A DNA stretch of 64,000 nucleotides, from the NCBI GenBank assembly GCA_021773035.1, contig JAJFKU010000059.1, forward strand, positions 1-64,000. The letters run 5' to 3'. Shown one piece after another: positions 33,651-43,000 of this stretch. Under the pieces are notes generated by a model. It searched no databases. It saw only the letters and a list, made by a program, of their open reading frames with translations, and was not told the DNA's origin. The position numbers and the translations under genes are program-made. Numbering within the stretch: the first letter of the stretch is position 1; each line of letters opens with the position of its first letter. The DNA is from Woeseiaceae bacterium. GTDB taxonomy: Bacteria; Pseudomonadota; Gammaproteobacteria; Steroidobacterales; Woeseiaceae.

Positions 33651-34730
33651 TCAATCAAGGAAGAAATCGAAACAGATGTGCGTTCCGAGCAAATTAGCGA
33701 GCTTGGTTTGGCGGTGAAGATCGACCAGTTCGCCACTCCGGTACTCGAACCTCAGGCAGAACCTCTCCTGCCTGACGGAGAAACGCGCATTGAACTTGAC
33801 AGCCTGTTCACGGCTGCTCTTAAAGCCAAGACCACGCGCACCACCAAAGCGGCTGACCCCGCCCTCGCTCATGGTGGCGGTAACAAGTCCAATGTCAGCC
33901 TCTAACGACCGACGACCGAACTGCTCGTACAGATTTGGGTAGTGCATCTTCAATGCAGGACGGAGTGTTTTAGCGATCCCTACACCGCTGTCGGAAACCA
34001 CAGTTTGTATGTGGCTCTTTTTACCACCGTATTTCTGGAGACCGGCGAAACCACGCAGGGGACTCTGGCTATGTTCCATGACATTCCCGATAAGCTCGCT
34101 GAATACAGTGAAGGCTGCCAATTGATAGTCTGCGGTCGATTGCTGCACGAACTTGTTGGTCATCTGCTCTATGAGATCCTCGTTCGAGGCTTGAGGATCG
34201 ACGCTACCGAATTCAACGAGCGTGTCGCTCTTGCCACGATATTTATCCGCCGCAGAGTTGGCCGGTCTATCGGGCAACACCGCGACACCTTCGTCGAGGT
34301 GGTCGAAAAACCCGGCGCGGTTAAGATATGCCTTTGTGCGCCCGGCATTTTCGAAATCCATCGTTACACATTTTCCCTGATCGATTAGCTGGTTTGCCAG
34401 CGCCAGTAACCTCGCAGTGCAATCGATCATCGTTTTGCACTTGGGAGAGAAGACTATCTTGATGTCCTGAATGGGGCTGATCAGAACCTGACCTTCCGCT
34501 TGGAGTATGGCTTCAAATTCATCACCTGTGAGCCAGCCTGACGGCAAGGTCAGAACTAGCTCCGCGCCTTCGATCAGTCGCCATCTGAATTCAGCGTCCT
34601 TTTTGTAGCGATCTTGGCGACTGTGCAGAAAAGAATTGACCTCCTTGCGCGTTACGCCAATTTCCCTGGCGATGTCTTTGGCCTTGAGAAGCGGTGTGGT
34701 AGTCAGTATTCGATCAATATCTTCCTTCAT
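33651..34730 (-). CDS. HTH protein with histidine-kinase-like (GHKL) ATPase domain
   Basis: A 359-residue protein. The N-terminus (PLLKAKDIAREIGVTRKEVN) is a winged-helix-like HTH. Residues 205-320 form a GHKL ATPase: the N box in FSELIGNVMEHSQSP, the G1 box VSDSGVGI and the G2 region GGARGLGFKSS. No phospho-acceptor His domain is present, so it is not a sensor kinase but resembles the anti-sigma/SpoIIAB-like switch class. Paired with the STAS-like gene downstream. The three-part architecture points to nucleotide-dependent control of DNA binding. Confidence 0.82.
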   Translation of the reverse strand: MKEDIDRILTTTPLLKAKDIAREIGVTRKEVNSFLHSRQDRYKKDAEFRWRLIEGAELVLTLPSGWLTGDEFEAILQAEGQVLISPIQDIKIVFSPKCKTMIDCTARLLALANQLIDQGKCVTMDFENAGRTKAYLNRAGFFDHLDEGVAVLPDRPANSAADKYRGKSDTLVEFGSVDPQASNEDLIEQMTNKFVQQSTADYQLAAFTVFSELIGNVMEHSQSPLRGFAGLQKYGGKKSHIQTVVSDSGVGIAKTLRPALKMHYPNLYEQFGRRSLEADIGLVTATMSEGGVSRFGGARGLGFKSSREQAVKFNARFSVRQERFCLRFEYRSGELVDLHRQTKLANLLGTHICFDFFLD

Positions 34731-34930
34731 TCCGCTGACTCAATCCGTTTGCCAATCGTTAGCACTCATACGATTTTCCATCACACTCGAAGTGTGTCCG
34801 GATTTAGCACATGTAAAAGGAAAAGGGGACATACCACCTTTCTTCATCTATTCGGGAATAACCAACTTATAGAAGAATTTGCGTCTATGTTAAAGCGGCG
34901 AGTAACGCCAAGCAGGCAGGCAGGACGTCG

Positions 34931-35182
34931 CTAAATGCTAAACGAAGCATACGGAAACTCATACCGGAATGAGTAGCCCACCACGATCCCTAAGATGAAT
35001 AATTCAATGACCATGACGATCGTCGCCATGAAACCAATGACGATCAGAATCACACGTGTGAAAATCACGGCAGGCATGACTAGGACCGGCGCCATGGTGC
35101 ATGCCGCTATGCGGGCGCACGTCCCGGGACTAAATGCCTGAGCGGAGATCAGGATGATCTTCCCTGCCCCGGCAGAAGCCAA
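34931..35182 (-). CDS. possible small membrane protein
   Basis: An 83-residue open frame with two hydrophobic stretches (PVLVMPAVIFTRVILIVIG and ATIVMVIELFILGIVVGYS). The first codon is TTG; an ATG inside (near 35094) would give a 54-residue protein. There is no clear ribosome site or recognised family. The hydrophobic periodicity is the only support. Confidence 0.3.
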   Translation of the reverse strand: MASAGAGKIILISAQAFSPGTCARIAACTMAPVLVMPAVIFTRVILIVIGFMATIVMVIELFILGIVVGYSFRYEFPYASFSI

Positions 35183-35342
35183 CCGGGCGGAATGGGCAGA
35201 AATCGCTTGTGAGAAGGCGTTGTTAGTGCTCGATCTAGCATGATTAGGGGGTCAAAACGGCTAGATTTCCTCACGATTGACGCTAGATAGCTAGGAGATA
35301 TTATTTCATGTAAAACAGATAGTTATGATATTCATAAGGTTT

Positions 35343-35371
35343 TTGACAACAGAATAACCTAAAAATAGTAA
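35343..35371 (+). promoter_or_regulatory. probable promoter of the first Fic gene
   Basis: TTGACA (35343-35348), 17-bp spacer, TAGTAA (35366-35371), 87 bp upstream of the Fic ATG. The -10 lies in the first of four tandem repeats, so the repeats could act as operators. Confidence 0.5.
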
Positions 35372-35446
35372 AGCAGAATAACCTAAGGATAGTAGAACAT
35401 GATAACCTAAGAATAGTGGAACAGAATAACCTAAAAAGGGTAGAGA
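35351..35446 (+). repeat. four tandem 24-bp repeats in the Fic leader
   Basis: Four head-to-tail units of exactly 24 bp start at 35351, 35375, 35399 and 35423. The shared core is GATAACCTAA or AATAACCTAA, followed by a variable ATAGTRGAAC-like half. They span from the -10 to 12 bp before the start codon. They could be binding sites for the N-terminal DNA-binding-like domain of the Fic protein itself (inference). Confidence 0.85.
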
Positions 35447-35457
35447 GCAGATAAACC

Positions 35458-36987
35458 ATGGCAACACCATCTGAAAAATTGGCGGAATCGCTGGAAGCAC
35501 TGCGGGCAATACAGCAGGGCGGTGCCGACGCTATCCGCTCGGGCGATCTGAGCCGGACACATAGGGAGCGATTGCTCAAGAACGGCTTCCTACAGGAAGT
35601 CATGAAGGGTTGGTACGTCCCCGCCCGTCCTGACGAGCAAAGCGGGGAAAGCACGGCCTGGTACGCGTCATTCTGGGGCTTCTGCGCTGCCTATCTAAGT
35701 GACCGGTTCATGCGGAACTGGTGCCTGTCGCCGGAACAATCTCTTTTTCTTCACGCGGGCAATTGGGCTGTACCTGGACAGCTATTGGTACGTACGCCAA
35801 AGGGTGGAAACAAGCCTACGGAGCTACCGCACGGAACGTCGATATTCGATGTGCGGGCGTCATTGCCAGAGGCCGGACAGGAAGACACTTTAAATGGGCT
35901 GATCGTATTTTCCTTGCCCGCCGCTCTTGTACAGATCGGGCCCGGAATGTTTCGAGCGAACGCCACGGACGTACGTGCCGTTCTTGCCATGGTGCAGGAT
36001 GAATCGGAAATCCTTTCGATCCTCCTCAATGGCGGACATAGTGTTATTGCCGGTCGGCTGGCCGGTGCCTTCAGAAACATTGGCCGCGAGAAAATTGCAG
36101 ATGGGATTCTCGATGGCATGAAGTCGGCTGACTACAAAGTCAGTGAAGTTGATCCGTTCGAGGAGCCGAGTTCGATCCTATTCGCTATGCGCGAAGCCTC
36201 CCCCTATGTGACGCGGATGCGGCTGGATTGGCAATCTATGCGAAACGACATTGTCGATACGTTTCCGCAAGCACCACAAGCCGCAATCGATATTAGCGCT
36301 TACATGAAAAATGTCGAAGACGTCTATGTCACGGACGCTTACCACTCATTGTCAATTGAGGGTTACCAAGTCAGCGAGGAACTAATAGAGAAAGTCCGAG
36401 ATGGTACTTGGAATCCTGATGATGAGGAAGATGGAGAGCACCGCAATGCGCTGGCCGCACGCGGCTACTATGATGCCTTTCAGGTTGTGAAGGATAGCGT
36501 CAGAAAAGTATTGAATGGCGCAGATGCTGGCGATACAGCCGATGTCGATCACAGCAAATGGTACCGCGAATTGTTTTCACCGAGCGTAACGGCAGGAATT
36601 CTTCAGCCCGGTGACCTTGCCGGTTACCGGAATGCCCCGGTCTATATCCGGCAATCCATGCACACACCACCGGCAAAGGAAGCTGTACGTGATCTGATGC
36701 CCTCTTTCTTCAACCTTCTACGTGAAGAAGAAAACGCAGCCGTTCGAGTGGTTCTTGGGCATTTCATGTTCGTCTTTATCCATCCATACATAGATGGTAA
36801 CGGTCGCATAGGCAGATTCCTGATGAATGTGATGATGGCTTCTGGCGGCTATCCGTGGACTGTTATTACGGTCGATGGTCGAGACGAGTACATGGCGGCC
36901 CTTGAACAGGCGAGCGTGCATAAGAACATCAAGCCTTTTACTGAATTTCTGGCAAAAAATCTGAACGTCGCAAAGGAAACTGAATGA
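35458..36987 (+). CDS. Fic family protein with N-terminal regulator-like domain
   Basis: A 509-residue Fic (filamentation induced by cAMP) protein, which would transfer AMP or another nucleotide moiety to a target. The catalytic motif is complete: HPYIDGNGRIGR at residues 442-453 with His442. An inhibitory helix motif (S/T)xxxE(G/N) is present as SLSIEG in YHSLSIEGYQV, placing it N-terminal to the Fic core (class II type). Residues 1-100 resemble the AbiEi-type winged-helix domain (RERLLKNGFLQEVMKGWYVPA). ATG 35458 is 12 bp after the tandem repeats; the ribosome site is weak. Target unknown. Confidence 0.85.
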   Translation: MATPSEKLAESLEALRAIQQGGADAIRSGDLSRTHRERLLKNGFLQEVMKGWYVPARPDEQSGESTAWYASFWGFCAAYLSDRFMRNWCLSPEQSLFLHAGNWAVPGQLLVRTPKGGNKPTELPHGTSIFDVRASLPEAGQEDTLNGLIVFSLPAALVQIGPGMFRANATDVRAVLAMVQDESEILSILLNGGHSVIAGRLAGAFRNIGREKIADGILDGMKSADYKVSEVDPFEEPSSILFAMREASPYVTRMRLDWQSMRNDIVDTFPQAPQAAIDISAYMKNVEDVYVTDAYHSLSIEGYQVSEELIEKVRDGTWNPDDEEDGEHRNALAARGYYDAFQVVKDSVRKVLNGADAGDTADVDHSKWYRELFSPSVTAGILQPGDLAGYRNAPVYIRQSMHTPPAKEAVRDLMPSFFNLLREEENAAVRVVLGHFMFVFIHPYIDGNGRIGRFLMNVMMASGGYPWTVITVDGRDEYMAALEQASVHKNIKPFTEFLAKNLNVAKETE

Positions 36988-37076
36988 ACATTTCAAAGGG
37001 TTTGATTGGATAGGACCTAGTCTAGGCAATCGATTTTTTAGCTTTGCGGACGGCGAAGCAGTCGATAGGCCTGGAG

Positions 37077-37190
37077 TGGACTTCCCCCGTTATGACGACA
37101 CCGCGGACTCTCAAAATGAGGCCCGTTCAAAGACCTCAGGGCTGACACCACCCAGATGGGAATGGCGGATGATTTCTTTCGGAATGCTAC
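37077..37190 (-). pseudogene. IS3-family transposase tail and element end, copy 2
   Basis: The minus-strand frame reads IIRHSHLGGVSPEVFERASF, then TGA at 37113-37111. This is a common tail of IS3-family OrfB proteins (RRHSHLGGxSPxxFE). The following bases to 37077 (ending in TGGACTTCCCCCG on the plus strand) are the element end and recur at about 21790. The rest of the element is missing. Confidence 0.7.
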
Positions 37191-37302
37191 TGTAATCCGG
37201 AATGAGGAATTACTGGAGGAATTACTGAGGGAATCATCGCGGAGTTTGACACACTCGATGAAGTAAACATCATATCCCTCAAGACAATCTTCGACGCGAT
37301 AG

Positions 37303-40035
37303 TTAAGTCAAAGGCGCTGACCAATCACTTGCAAATAAATGTCTAAGGCCCTCCAACTCCTTAGGAAGCGAATCGTCACATATTAGTCCGAGGTACGTCG
37401 CTGCCCTGGTTGCACCGACATAAATGAACTTAGTAAACAACTCGGGCTCCATTCTCGCCAGAATGTCGATGTTCACGAAGAACACCGCCTCAAACTCCAA
37501 CCCCTTGATATGCTGAATGTCAAAAACTCTCACGTTAGCATCTTGGCCGATAACCACTCCGTTAGAGCAAGCTGTTACTTGAATGTTTGCCTCGGCAAGG
37601 GCGCTACTGAGGCCTTCTGATATCTGTTCTACCTGGCTTTCTTCATTAACTAGTATAGCGATCGACGGCAACATCCCAACAAGCCGTTCTATCTCCTGTA
37701 TGCGCTTCGCCAACCACCCAACAACTGTCGAAGAAGATTGTGATGCCTCCATCAATGCTGGTGGCAGCCCCTGGTTATCAACTCGGTCCGGCAGAACTGT
37801 ATCTGTCAGGCCAGCATCACCAAGTTTGGCGAGTTCACGCGCGAAGTGAACTAGTTTTTCACTTTGTCGATAGGAAACAGTGATGGTCTCAGTGTCAATT
37901 GTTTTTGAAATCCACGCAATCTGGCTATTGTCGCGTACACCCCACCTGGTAAGTCGTTGGTTGAAGTCGCCGCAGGCAAAAAATGAACGCAATTTGGGAT
38001 TCGTTAGCTCAAACATGCAGGCAAGCTGTATCGCTGAAAAATCAGTTGCTTCATCAACTAGGACCTGATTCATATTCAACGACATTAGTTGCCTCAGCCG
38101 GCTGAGGTTGGCGCTGGATGCTACTTCGCGCGGAGGAAGGTTAGTAGCCAGTTTGGTGGCATTTCGGAAAATCAATAGAATGATTGCGTCTATTTCAAGA
38201 TCGCTTATCTCATTAGTTTTCTTCGGCGCGCTAGAGTACCAACGACCTTCCTTTTTCATTGCCGACCGAAATCGTTTGTATATCCTCGGGATGCTTGTAA
38301 GAAATCTATTGTGGGGATTGGAGAACTTGCGCAGTTGAGTTAACAGCAACAGATTTGATCCAATCAGTCGTTTTTCCTCATCCTTGGGTATACGCCCCCC
38401 TAACCATTCTAGAATCCGGCCCGACTTGGTATCCGGTCTGACCTTTCTTCCGCGTGCAACTGCTCGCGAAGCGGTGCGAACAACATTGAAGTATTGAGTT
38501 ACCGCCTGTTTCTTGGTGAGCACAGGTGACATTTGCCCTGCCTCATCATCGTCTGGCTCTTCGGAATCATCGTCGGTATCGAGAGAATCGAGTGGGACGT
38601 CTGCGAACTCCGCGGCAATTGACTCGACAAAAGATCTAAAATCCTCAAGAAATTCTTTATCAGCATTGAGGATGAGATTTAGGTTTTTTCGAAGTCGCGT
38701 ATCTACGTCTTCCTTGTAATGAGTCACAAGCCGCGATACATCATCAGTCTTTTGGGCCACCTGGCGCAGGTTCTGCGGTGTGAGATTGACTTTGCACGCC
38801 GCCAGCAGGGCCGTCAAGTCATCGCCAAGTGACGCAACGTCCGGATCTTTTTCCCGTTGTAAGTGGTCAGCAGCTGACTTGAGTTCGGTAAGCAAACTCA
38901 ACAGAAAGAAATCCGTGAAATCATCAAACCACGCGGTACAGTTTCGAACTGCATCAGTAGAAAGAAAATCTACGTCCTTTCGAACGAATGGACCAGACCC
39001 ATCGCTAGTTTTTAGAAGACCAAGGACATTCCGTGCGACATAGTGACGATAGTTTGCCCATGTTTTTATTCTGTCATCTGACGCTGGCACCTGTTCGCGA
39101 TTAAATGCCTCCTTTACGTAATGCTTAAGCAACGTCGTTGGCGTGAACATGATCCAGCTCTGTTGGTGAGGCAATCTGTCGCTTCCATCGATTGTTGACA
39201 ACGCGTTTCGCTCTTCCTCGATCAAGTAGTCGCTATCTAGTTTCTGCCCCAGTCGGCGGATTAGTGTTGTTGTTTTCCCGGTGCCCGGCGGTCCAAGCAA
39301 TAATATCTGCCGAGAAAGAGGAAGACGAAATATCCGGTCCTGGTATTGATCCAGTATCGGCTGATCCCGTAACTGCATATTGGTAACGATCGCGCGCCTA
39401 ATGCCCGCCAATACGCCTTGCTCAGCGGCGTCTTCGGCAAGTATTGACGCGAGAATATCCTCTGGAGCAACTTCTTCATCAGTTCGCGCCAATAGTTCTC
39501 GTAGTGAAGGAACGGTGATTGGGCCCCATTCGACACCTTGTAAAGTGTTATTAATCGAGTCCCAGTCGGGATGCTCCTCTTTCGGGTGCAAAATTGTGCG
39601 CTCGATGACTTCTAGCACTTGGATATTGCCGCCATGATCGAAATCAACTTCCTCGCCTATTGGAAGCGAAGCAAGGCGGCCCATTGGCGACCTATAGCTA
39701 GCAATCTCGCAGCTCAGCTCTGCCATCGGCAATGGGCTGACTCTGCAAATATATATAGTCCGTATTGAGCCATCTGGCTCACGAATACGGACTCGCGAAA
39801 TCACCGGCTCACGAGCTAGAATTTGGTAACCTGAAATGTTTGCATCACTGATTCGGTCTAGATTCCGAAGCGCTTTCGTTTCTGTAAAAGCGTTGATAGA
39901 TGCGATGGTTTCAGCACCCATCTGACCACCTGCGCCAAGCCGCTCTCGGGCTTTGGCCGCAACTGCTGTGATTACGTGTAATGACCCTTCGGCAACGGCG
40001 ATCGCATTGGACCTTTCTTCTCTGCTGATAGCCAT
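37303..40035 (-). CDS. UvrD-like superfamily 1 helicase/ATPase next to the Ssp locus
   Basis: A 910-residue protein starting at ATG 40035 (MAISREERSN); an extended frame could begin at TTG 40116. It has an N-terminal region of about 230 residues with no clear family. Then come SF1 helicase motifs: Walker A ILLLGPPGTGKTTTLIRR, Walker B region MNQVLVDEATDFSAIQL, FFACGDFNQRLTRW, and the late motifs IKGLEFEAVFF and YVGATRAATYLG. The Walker B is DEA rather than DEQ/DEAQ-like, as in several defence-associated helicases. It is separated from the PLD gene by 212 bp, so it may have its own promoter. Role likely in processing or restricting foreign DNA. Confidence 0.85.
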   Translation of the reverse strand: MAISREERSNAIAVAEGSLHVITAVAAKARERLGAGGQMGAETIASINAFTETKALRNLDRISDANISGYQILAREPVISRVRIREPDGSIRTIYICRVSPLPMAELSCEIASYRSPMGRLASLPIGEEVDFDHGGNIQVLEVIERTILHPKEEHPDWDSINNTLQGVEWGPITVPSLRELLARTDEEVAPEDILASILAEDAAEQGVLAGIRRAIVTNMQLRDQPILDQYQDRIFRLPLSRQILLLGPPGTGKTTTLIRRLGQKLDSDYLIEEERNALSTIDGSDRLPHQQSWIMFTPTTLLKHYVKEAFNREQVPASDDRIKTWANYRHYVARNVLGLLKTSDGSGPFVRKDVDFLSTDAVRNCTAWFDDFTDFFLLSLLTELKSAADHLQREKDPDVASLGDDLTALLAACKVNLTPQNLRQVAQKTDDVSRLVTHYKEDVDTRLRKNLNLILNADKEFLEDFRSFVESIAAEFADVPLDSLDTDDDSEEPDDDEAGQMSPVLTKKQAVTQYFNVVRTASRAVARGRKVRPDTKSGRILEWLGGRIPKDEEKRLIGSNLLLLTQLRKFSNPHNRFLTSIPRIYKRFRSAMKKEGRWYSSAPKKTNEISDLEIDAIILLIFRNATKLATNLPPREVASSANLSRLRQLMSLNMNQVLVDEATDFSAIQLACMFELTNPKLRSFFACGDFNQRLTRWGVRDNSQIAWISKTIDTETITVSYRQSEKLVHFARELAKLGDAGLTDTVLPDRVDNQGLPPALMEASQSSSTVVGWLAKRIQEIERLVGMLPSIAILVNEESQVEQISEGLSSALAEANIQVTACSNGVVIGQDANVRVFDIQHIKGLEFEAVFFVNIDILARMEPELFTKFIYVGATRAATYLGLICDDSLPKELEGLRHLFASDWSAPLT

Positions 40036-40247
40036 ATGTAATCTGCCCTCAAGGTTCCATACATCGGGTTGACGATCATATAATGATTCGTAATTGGGCG
40101 TTAGTCGTAAGCACAAAAGAACCTATCTTCGAGCATGTCGGATACGATTCAAAAACTCAAACTAGTTGCTTAATGTCTACTTCCCGCTGCAGCTAAAAAT
40201 GGGGGGGGATTACAGAGCGAGTGCTGCCTATTGTTCTTGATAGGCAC

Positions 40248-41171
40248 CTATTCGTCCCTCATACCTGCAACGATTCGAAACTCTGATGCTTCGGCACGAA
40301 ATTTATAGAAGTGAATCAGCCACTCACGCACGTTCGACCAGTAATTTTCTAGCTCTTCTTCAGTCAGGTTTGATTTCTCTAAGCTCTGAATAAGCCTACG
40401 GCCGACACCATTCACTAATTCGTCACGGGCGACCAATCTAAGTAGTTCTTCGAATAGCGGCAAGGAGCGTAATAACTGCCTTACGAACTCGTCAAATTCA
40501 ACGCTATCAAGCCCGTTCGGTGGATTAAGAAATCGAAGGTCCTCTTCTGCGGCGGAGGCCATGGAGCTTAGCTCGCCTCGAAGATGGCCTGATGTGTACA
40601 GTCGAAATATCAACTGCGGCTTTCTGCAGTTGGGCAACCATTTTCTCGCCTTTCGCTCTCCATCTTCTAGCTCAACGGCCTCGGGAAGATCGATACTCGT
40701 GAGATTGGCCGCAGCTTCGGCCACTTCAGCCTTCTTCTCAGCTGTTGCTCGCTCCGAAAAACGTTGAAGGCGCTGAACCAGATTTGCGACTGATGGTTCC
40801 TCAATGACAGACGGGATCAAGAGTTCTATATTCGATGGGTAGATCCATCCAAGAGCTCTATCAGTTACGTTCGCCGACCCAACGAGGCACGCTTGATCGG
40901 CAGCGAACAACTTCGCATGCAAGCCATCAGTAAGGTACAAATTGGTGTTCCGGCGTGACGCGCAAATTTCGTACACCTCAAGATCGGAGACCCCGGCAGC
41001 AACCTCTGCGGGAACCCACCGAGTGTAGACTTCGATGGTAGAATTCTCCGATTGGGGAATGCATTGTAGCAATGCCGTGAATGCACCCCGCTTGATAAAA
41101 GGTGCGCAAATAATGTACCGCTCGGCATCCGAGCAAAGTAGCCCACGAACTTGCTCGCCAGGTATGAACAT
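40248..41171 (-). CDS. phospholipase-D-family nuclease-like protein
   Basis: A 307-residue PLD-superfamily protein. One HKD motif is visible: GLHAKLFAADQACLVGSANV (His, Lys, Asp plus GSxN), followed by TDRALG. Such proteins form dimers with two HKD motifs and cleave DNA or lipid. Here DNA is likely because of the Ssp context. The C-terminal half is helical and unassigned. Its ATG overlaps the GHKL ATPase stop (TAATG). Confidence 0.85.
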   Translation of the reverse strand: MFIPGEQVRGLLCSDAERYIICAPFIKRGAFTALLQCIPQSENSTIEVYTRWVPAEVAAGVSDLEVYEICASRRNTNLYLTDGLHAKLFAADQACLVGSANVTDRALGWIYPSNIELLIPSVIEEPSVANLVQRLQRFSERATAEKKAEVAEAAANLTSIDLPEAVELEDGERKARKWLPNCRKPQLIFRLYTSGHLRGELSSMASAAEEDLRFLNPPNGLDSVEFDEFVRQLLRSLPLFEELLRLVARDELVNGVGRRLIQSLEKSNLTEEELENYWSNVREWLIHFYKFRAEASEFRIVAGMRDE

Positions 41172-43000
41172 TAGTCTTCAAAATCGTCGGGTTGGAGAAA
41201 CTGGCTCGCGATTATTCCCCAGTCCTGACGAATTTTTCTAAACTTGTCTCGACCGCGAATCGACTCCTCAACTTCATATCGCGCCCATGCTGCGAATAGA
41301 AGCTTCATTGCATCATGCGCGGACTCTATGTTCTCAAGCAACTCTCGACTGCTTAGTTGATCGATGTCGATCGACGCTTCCAAGGTACCCCAAACAACTT
41401 CGAATGCTGGGTGCCGTTGGTTGAATACTATCTCGGTTAGGCCACCTGGTTTTTCTTCTACGCTGAAGAACGCGCTCGAGTCTTGGTTTGCACGAAGAAA
41501 AACGCACTTAAGATCATTCGCACGAATCTGATCCACAATCTTCGACGCTTCAGGTTCGTCATACCTCTTATTCTCGAGATCTGCTTTGATTTCGTCGAGG
41601 TCTTCATCTGAAATTGCCTCGCTGTCTGTCGGAACTGCGTAACCATCCTCCGCACGACGCTTGAACCCGTCTGACGCTCGTTGTGTCACATCGTCCGCAT
41701 CATTATGACGAGTTGCCGTACTACGCCGACCTTTACCCTGCTCCTTCACTAGTCCGCGGAGGTGCTTCAGTTGCCTCTGCAAATACTCTGCTACCTCGAT
41801 TAATTCGGCGCGAGGATCCCCGTACTCTTTAAGCCTCTGTCTGTATTGAACAATTGACTCCCCTTGCTCAGCATCTTCTTCTAACCGGAAGTTCGCCAGA
41901 CTAGAAAAGATGGTTGCCTCTTGCTTGTTGTTGGTAACTCCGAAGATTTCATCTAGTGCCGGTGGAAAATCAACCTCCGCACCCCACCATCGCTCTCTAG
42001 GATCGTACGCGATCGCCCAGCCACGATCGATCGTTAGCTCACGGCCTGCACGTACAAGAGACACGCCGACGTTTCCAGCGGCATGCTTTCCGTACTTAGT
42101 ATCGCCTCTTTGCAAGCCACTTGATTGATCTAGAGTTTCGCGCGTAGCAAGCGAGAGCTTTACCCGCACCTCATGCGTCGCGCCTCCATACTCGATCGCG
42201 AACGCCTCAGTTCTTCCTATCGGCCCGAACATTGGTTTTTCGTCAAATGGCGCGGGAGTTGACGTATCTGACATCAAGTACAGTGGATCGTTTGGCCGAA
42301 CCAACGTCTCACAGTCTGTTTCATCGTCCAGGACGGTAATCAACCTAACTACCAAATTTCCCTGGTTTACAAATCGGCGGTGTATTCTTCCAACCAGCCG
42401 CTCTGTATTCGACAGCGTAGCCTTGGCTCCTCGCCATGTGAGTCGCGTAGGATCAAGTTCCGTCCAAACGACTAACGTACCGGATTGACTCGTAATTTCA
42501 TGGGCGCCTAACACGGAGTCGGGGAGCGCCTTGTGCGTCGGCGCAGGAACTTTCGTTAGCTCGCGGTCTTGGATTTTCTCTATATCCAAGTAACTGTGGA
42601 GCGCATTGGTTAGCCCATTCTTCCACGTCCAAATATCAACCCGACGAGCCTGCGAGATAGAAGCATTGGGGAGGCCCATTCCGAATCGACCGATTCCTGA
42701 CCTGTCTTCAAGCCTTGTGCCGTTACCGAATTGTAGCGCCATACTCAGAATGTCCGCGCTCATACCCTCGCCGTCATCCAACACAGCAATCTTCTTTACT
42801 CGTCGACTTGTTCTTTCAGCTACAACTTCGGCTGATTCAAAACAAAAGACACATATCTCTTTCGCTTTGGCCTGCTGTGAATTATCGATAAGCTCTGCGA
42901 TCGCATGCGCTGTCGTCCGATAGCCACTATCCCGCATCGCCTTTATCGCCAAATGCGTAGGAATAATACTCAGGTCCAGTTGTTCTTCGGGTGCGTTCAA
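41171..43000 (-). CDS. GHKL (MORC/Hsp90-like) ATPase of the Ssp-associated module
   Basis: A 609-residue protein. The GHKL fold is in the N-terminus: N box HAIAELIDNSQQAKAKEI, G1 VLDDGEGMSADIL and G2 GIGRFGMGLPNASISQ, the MORC/MutL-like arrangement. The TTG start at 43000 is preferred because GGAGAGG lies 4 bases upstream and the codon overlaps the helicase stop. The C-terminal third is charged and helical (GLVKEQGKGRRSTATRHNDA). ATP-dependent dimerisation is the usual role. It probably works with the adjacent helicase and PLD protein. Confidence 0.85.
   Translation of the reverse strand: MNAPEEQLDLSIIPTHLAIKAMRDSGYRTTAHAIAELIDNSQQAKAKEICVFCFESAEVVAERTSRRVKKIAVLDDGEGMSADILSMALQFGNGTRLEDRSGIGRFGMGLPNASISQARRVDIWTWKNGLTNALHSYLDIEKIQDRELTKVPAPTHKALPDSVLGAHEITSQSGTLVVWTELDPTRLTWRGAKATLSNTERLVGRIHRRFVNQGNLVVRLITVLDDETDCETLVRPNDPLYLMSDTSTPAPFDEKPMFGPIGRTEAFAIEYGGATHEVRVKLSLATRETLDQSSGLQRGDTKYGKHAAGNVGVSLVRAGRELTIDRGWAIAYDPRERWWGAEVDFPPALDEIFGVTNNKQEATIFSSLANFRLEEDAEQGESIVQYRQRLKEYGDPRAELIEVAEYLQRQLKHLRGLVKEQGKGRRSTATRHNDADDVTQRASDGFKRRAEDGYAVPTDSEAISDEDLDEIKADLENKRYDEPEASKIVDQIRANDLKCVFLRANQDSSAFFSVEEKPGGLTEIVFNQRHPAFEVVWGTLEASIDIDQLSSRELLENIESAHDAMKLLFAAWARYEVEESIRGRDKFRKIRQDWGIIASQFLQPDDFED

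Noticed and set aside
35351..35446. Possible CRISPR array or plasmid iterons
   Set aside because: Units are directly abutted with no spacers, so not CRISPR. No replication gene is adjacent, so iteron origin is unlikely; a promoter-proximal operator role fits better.
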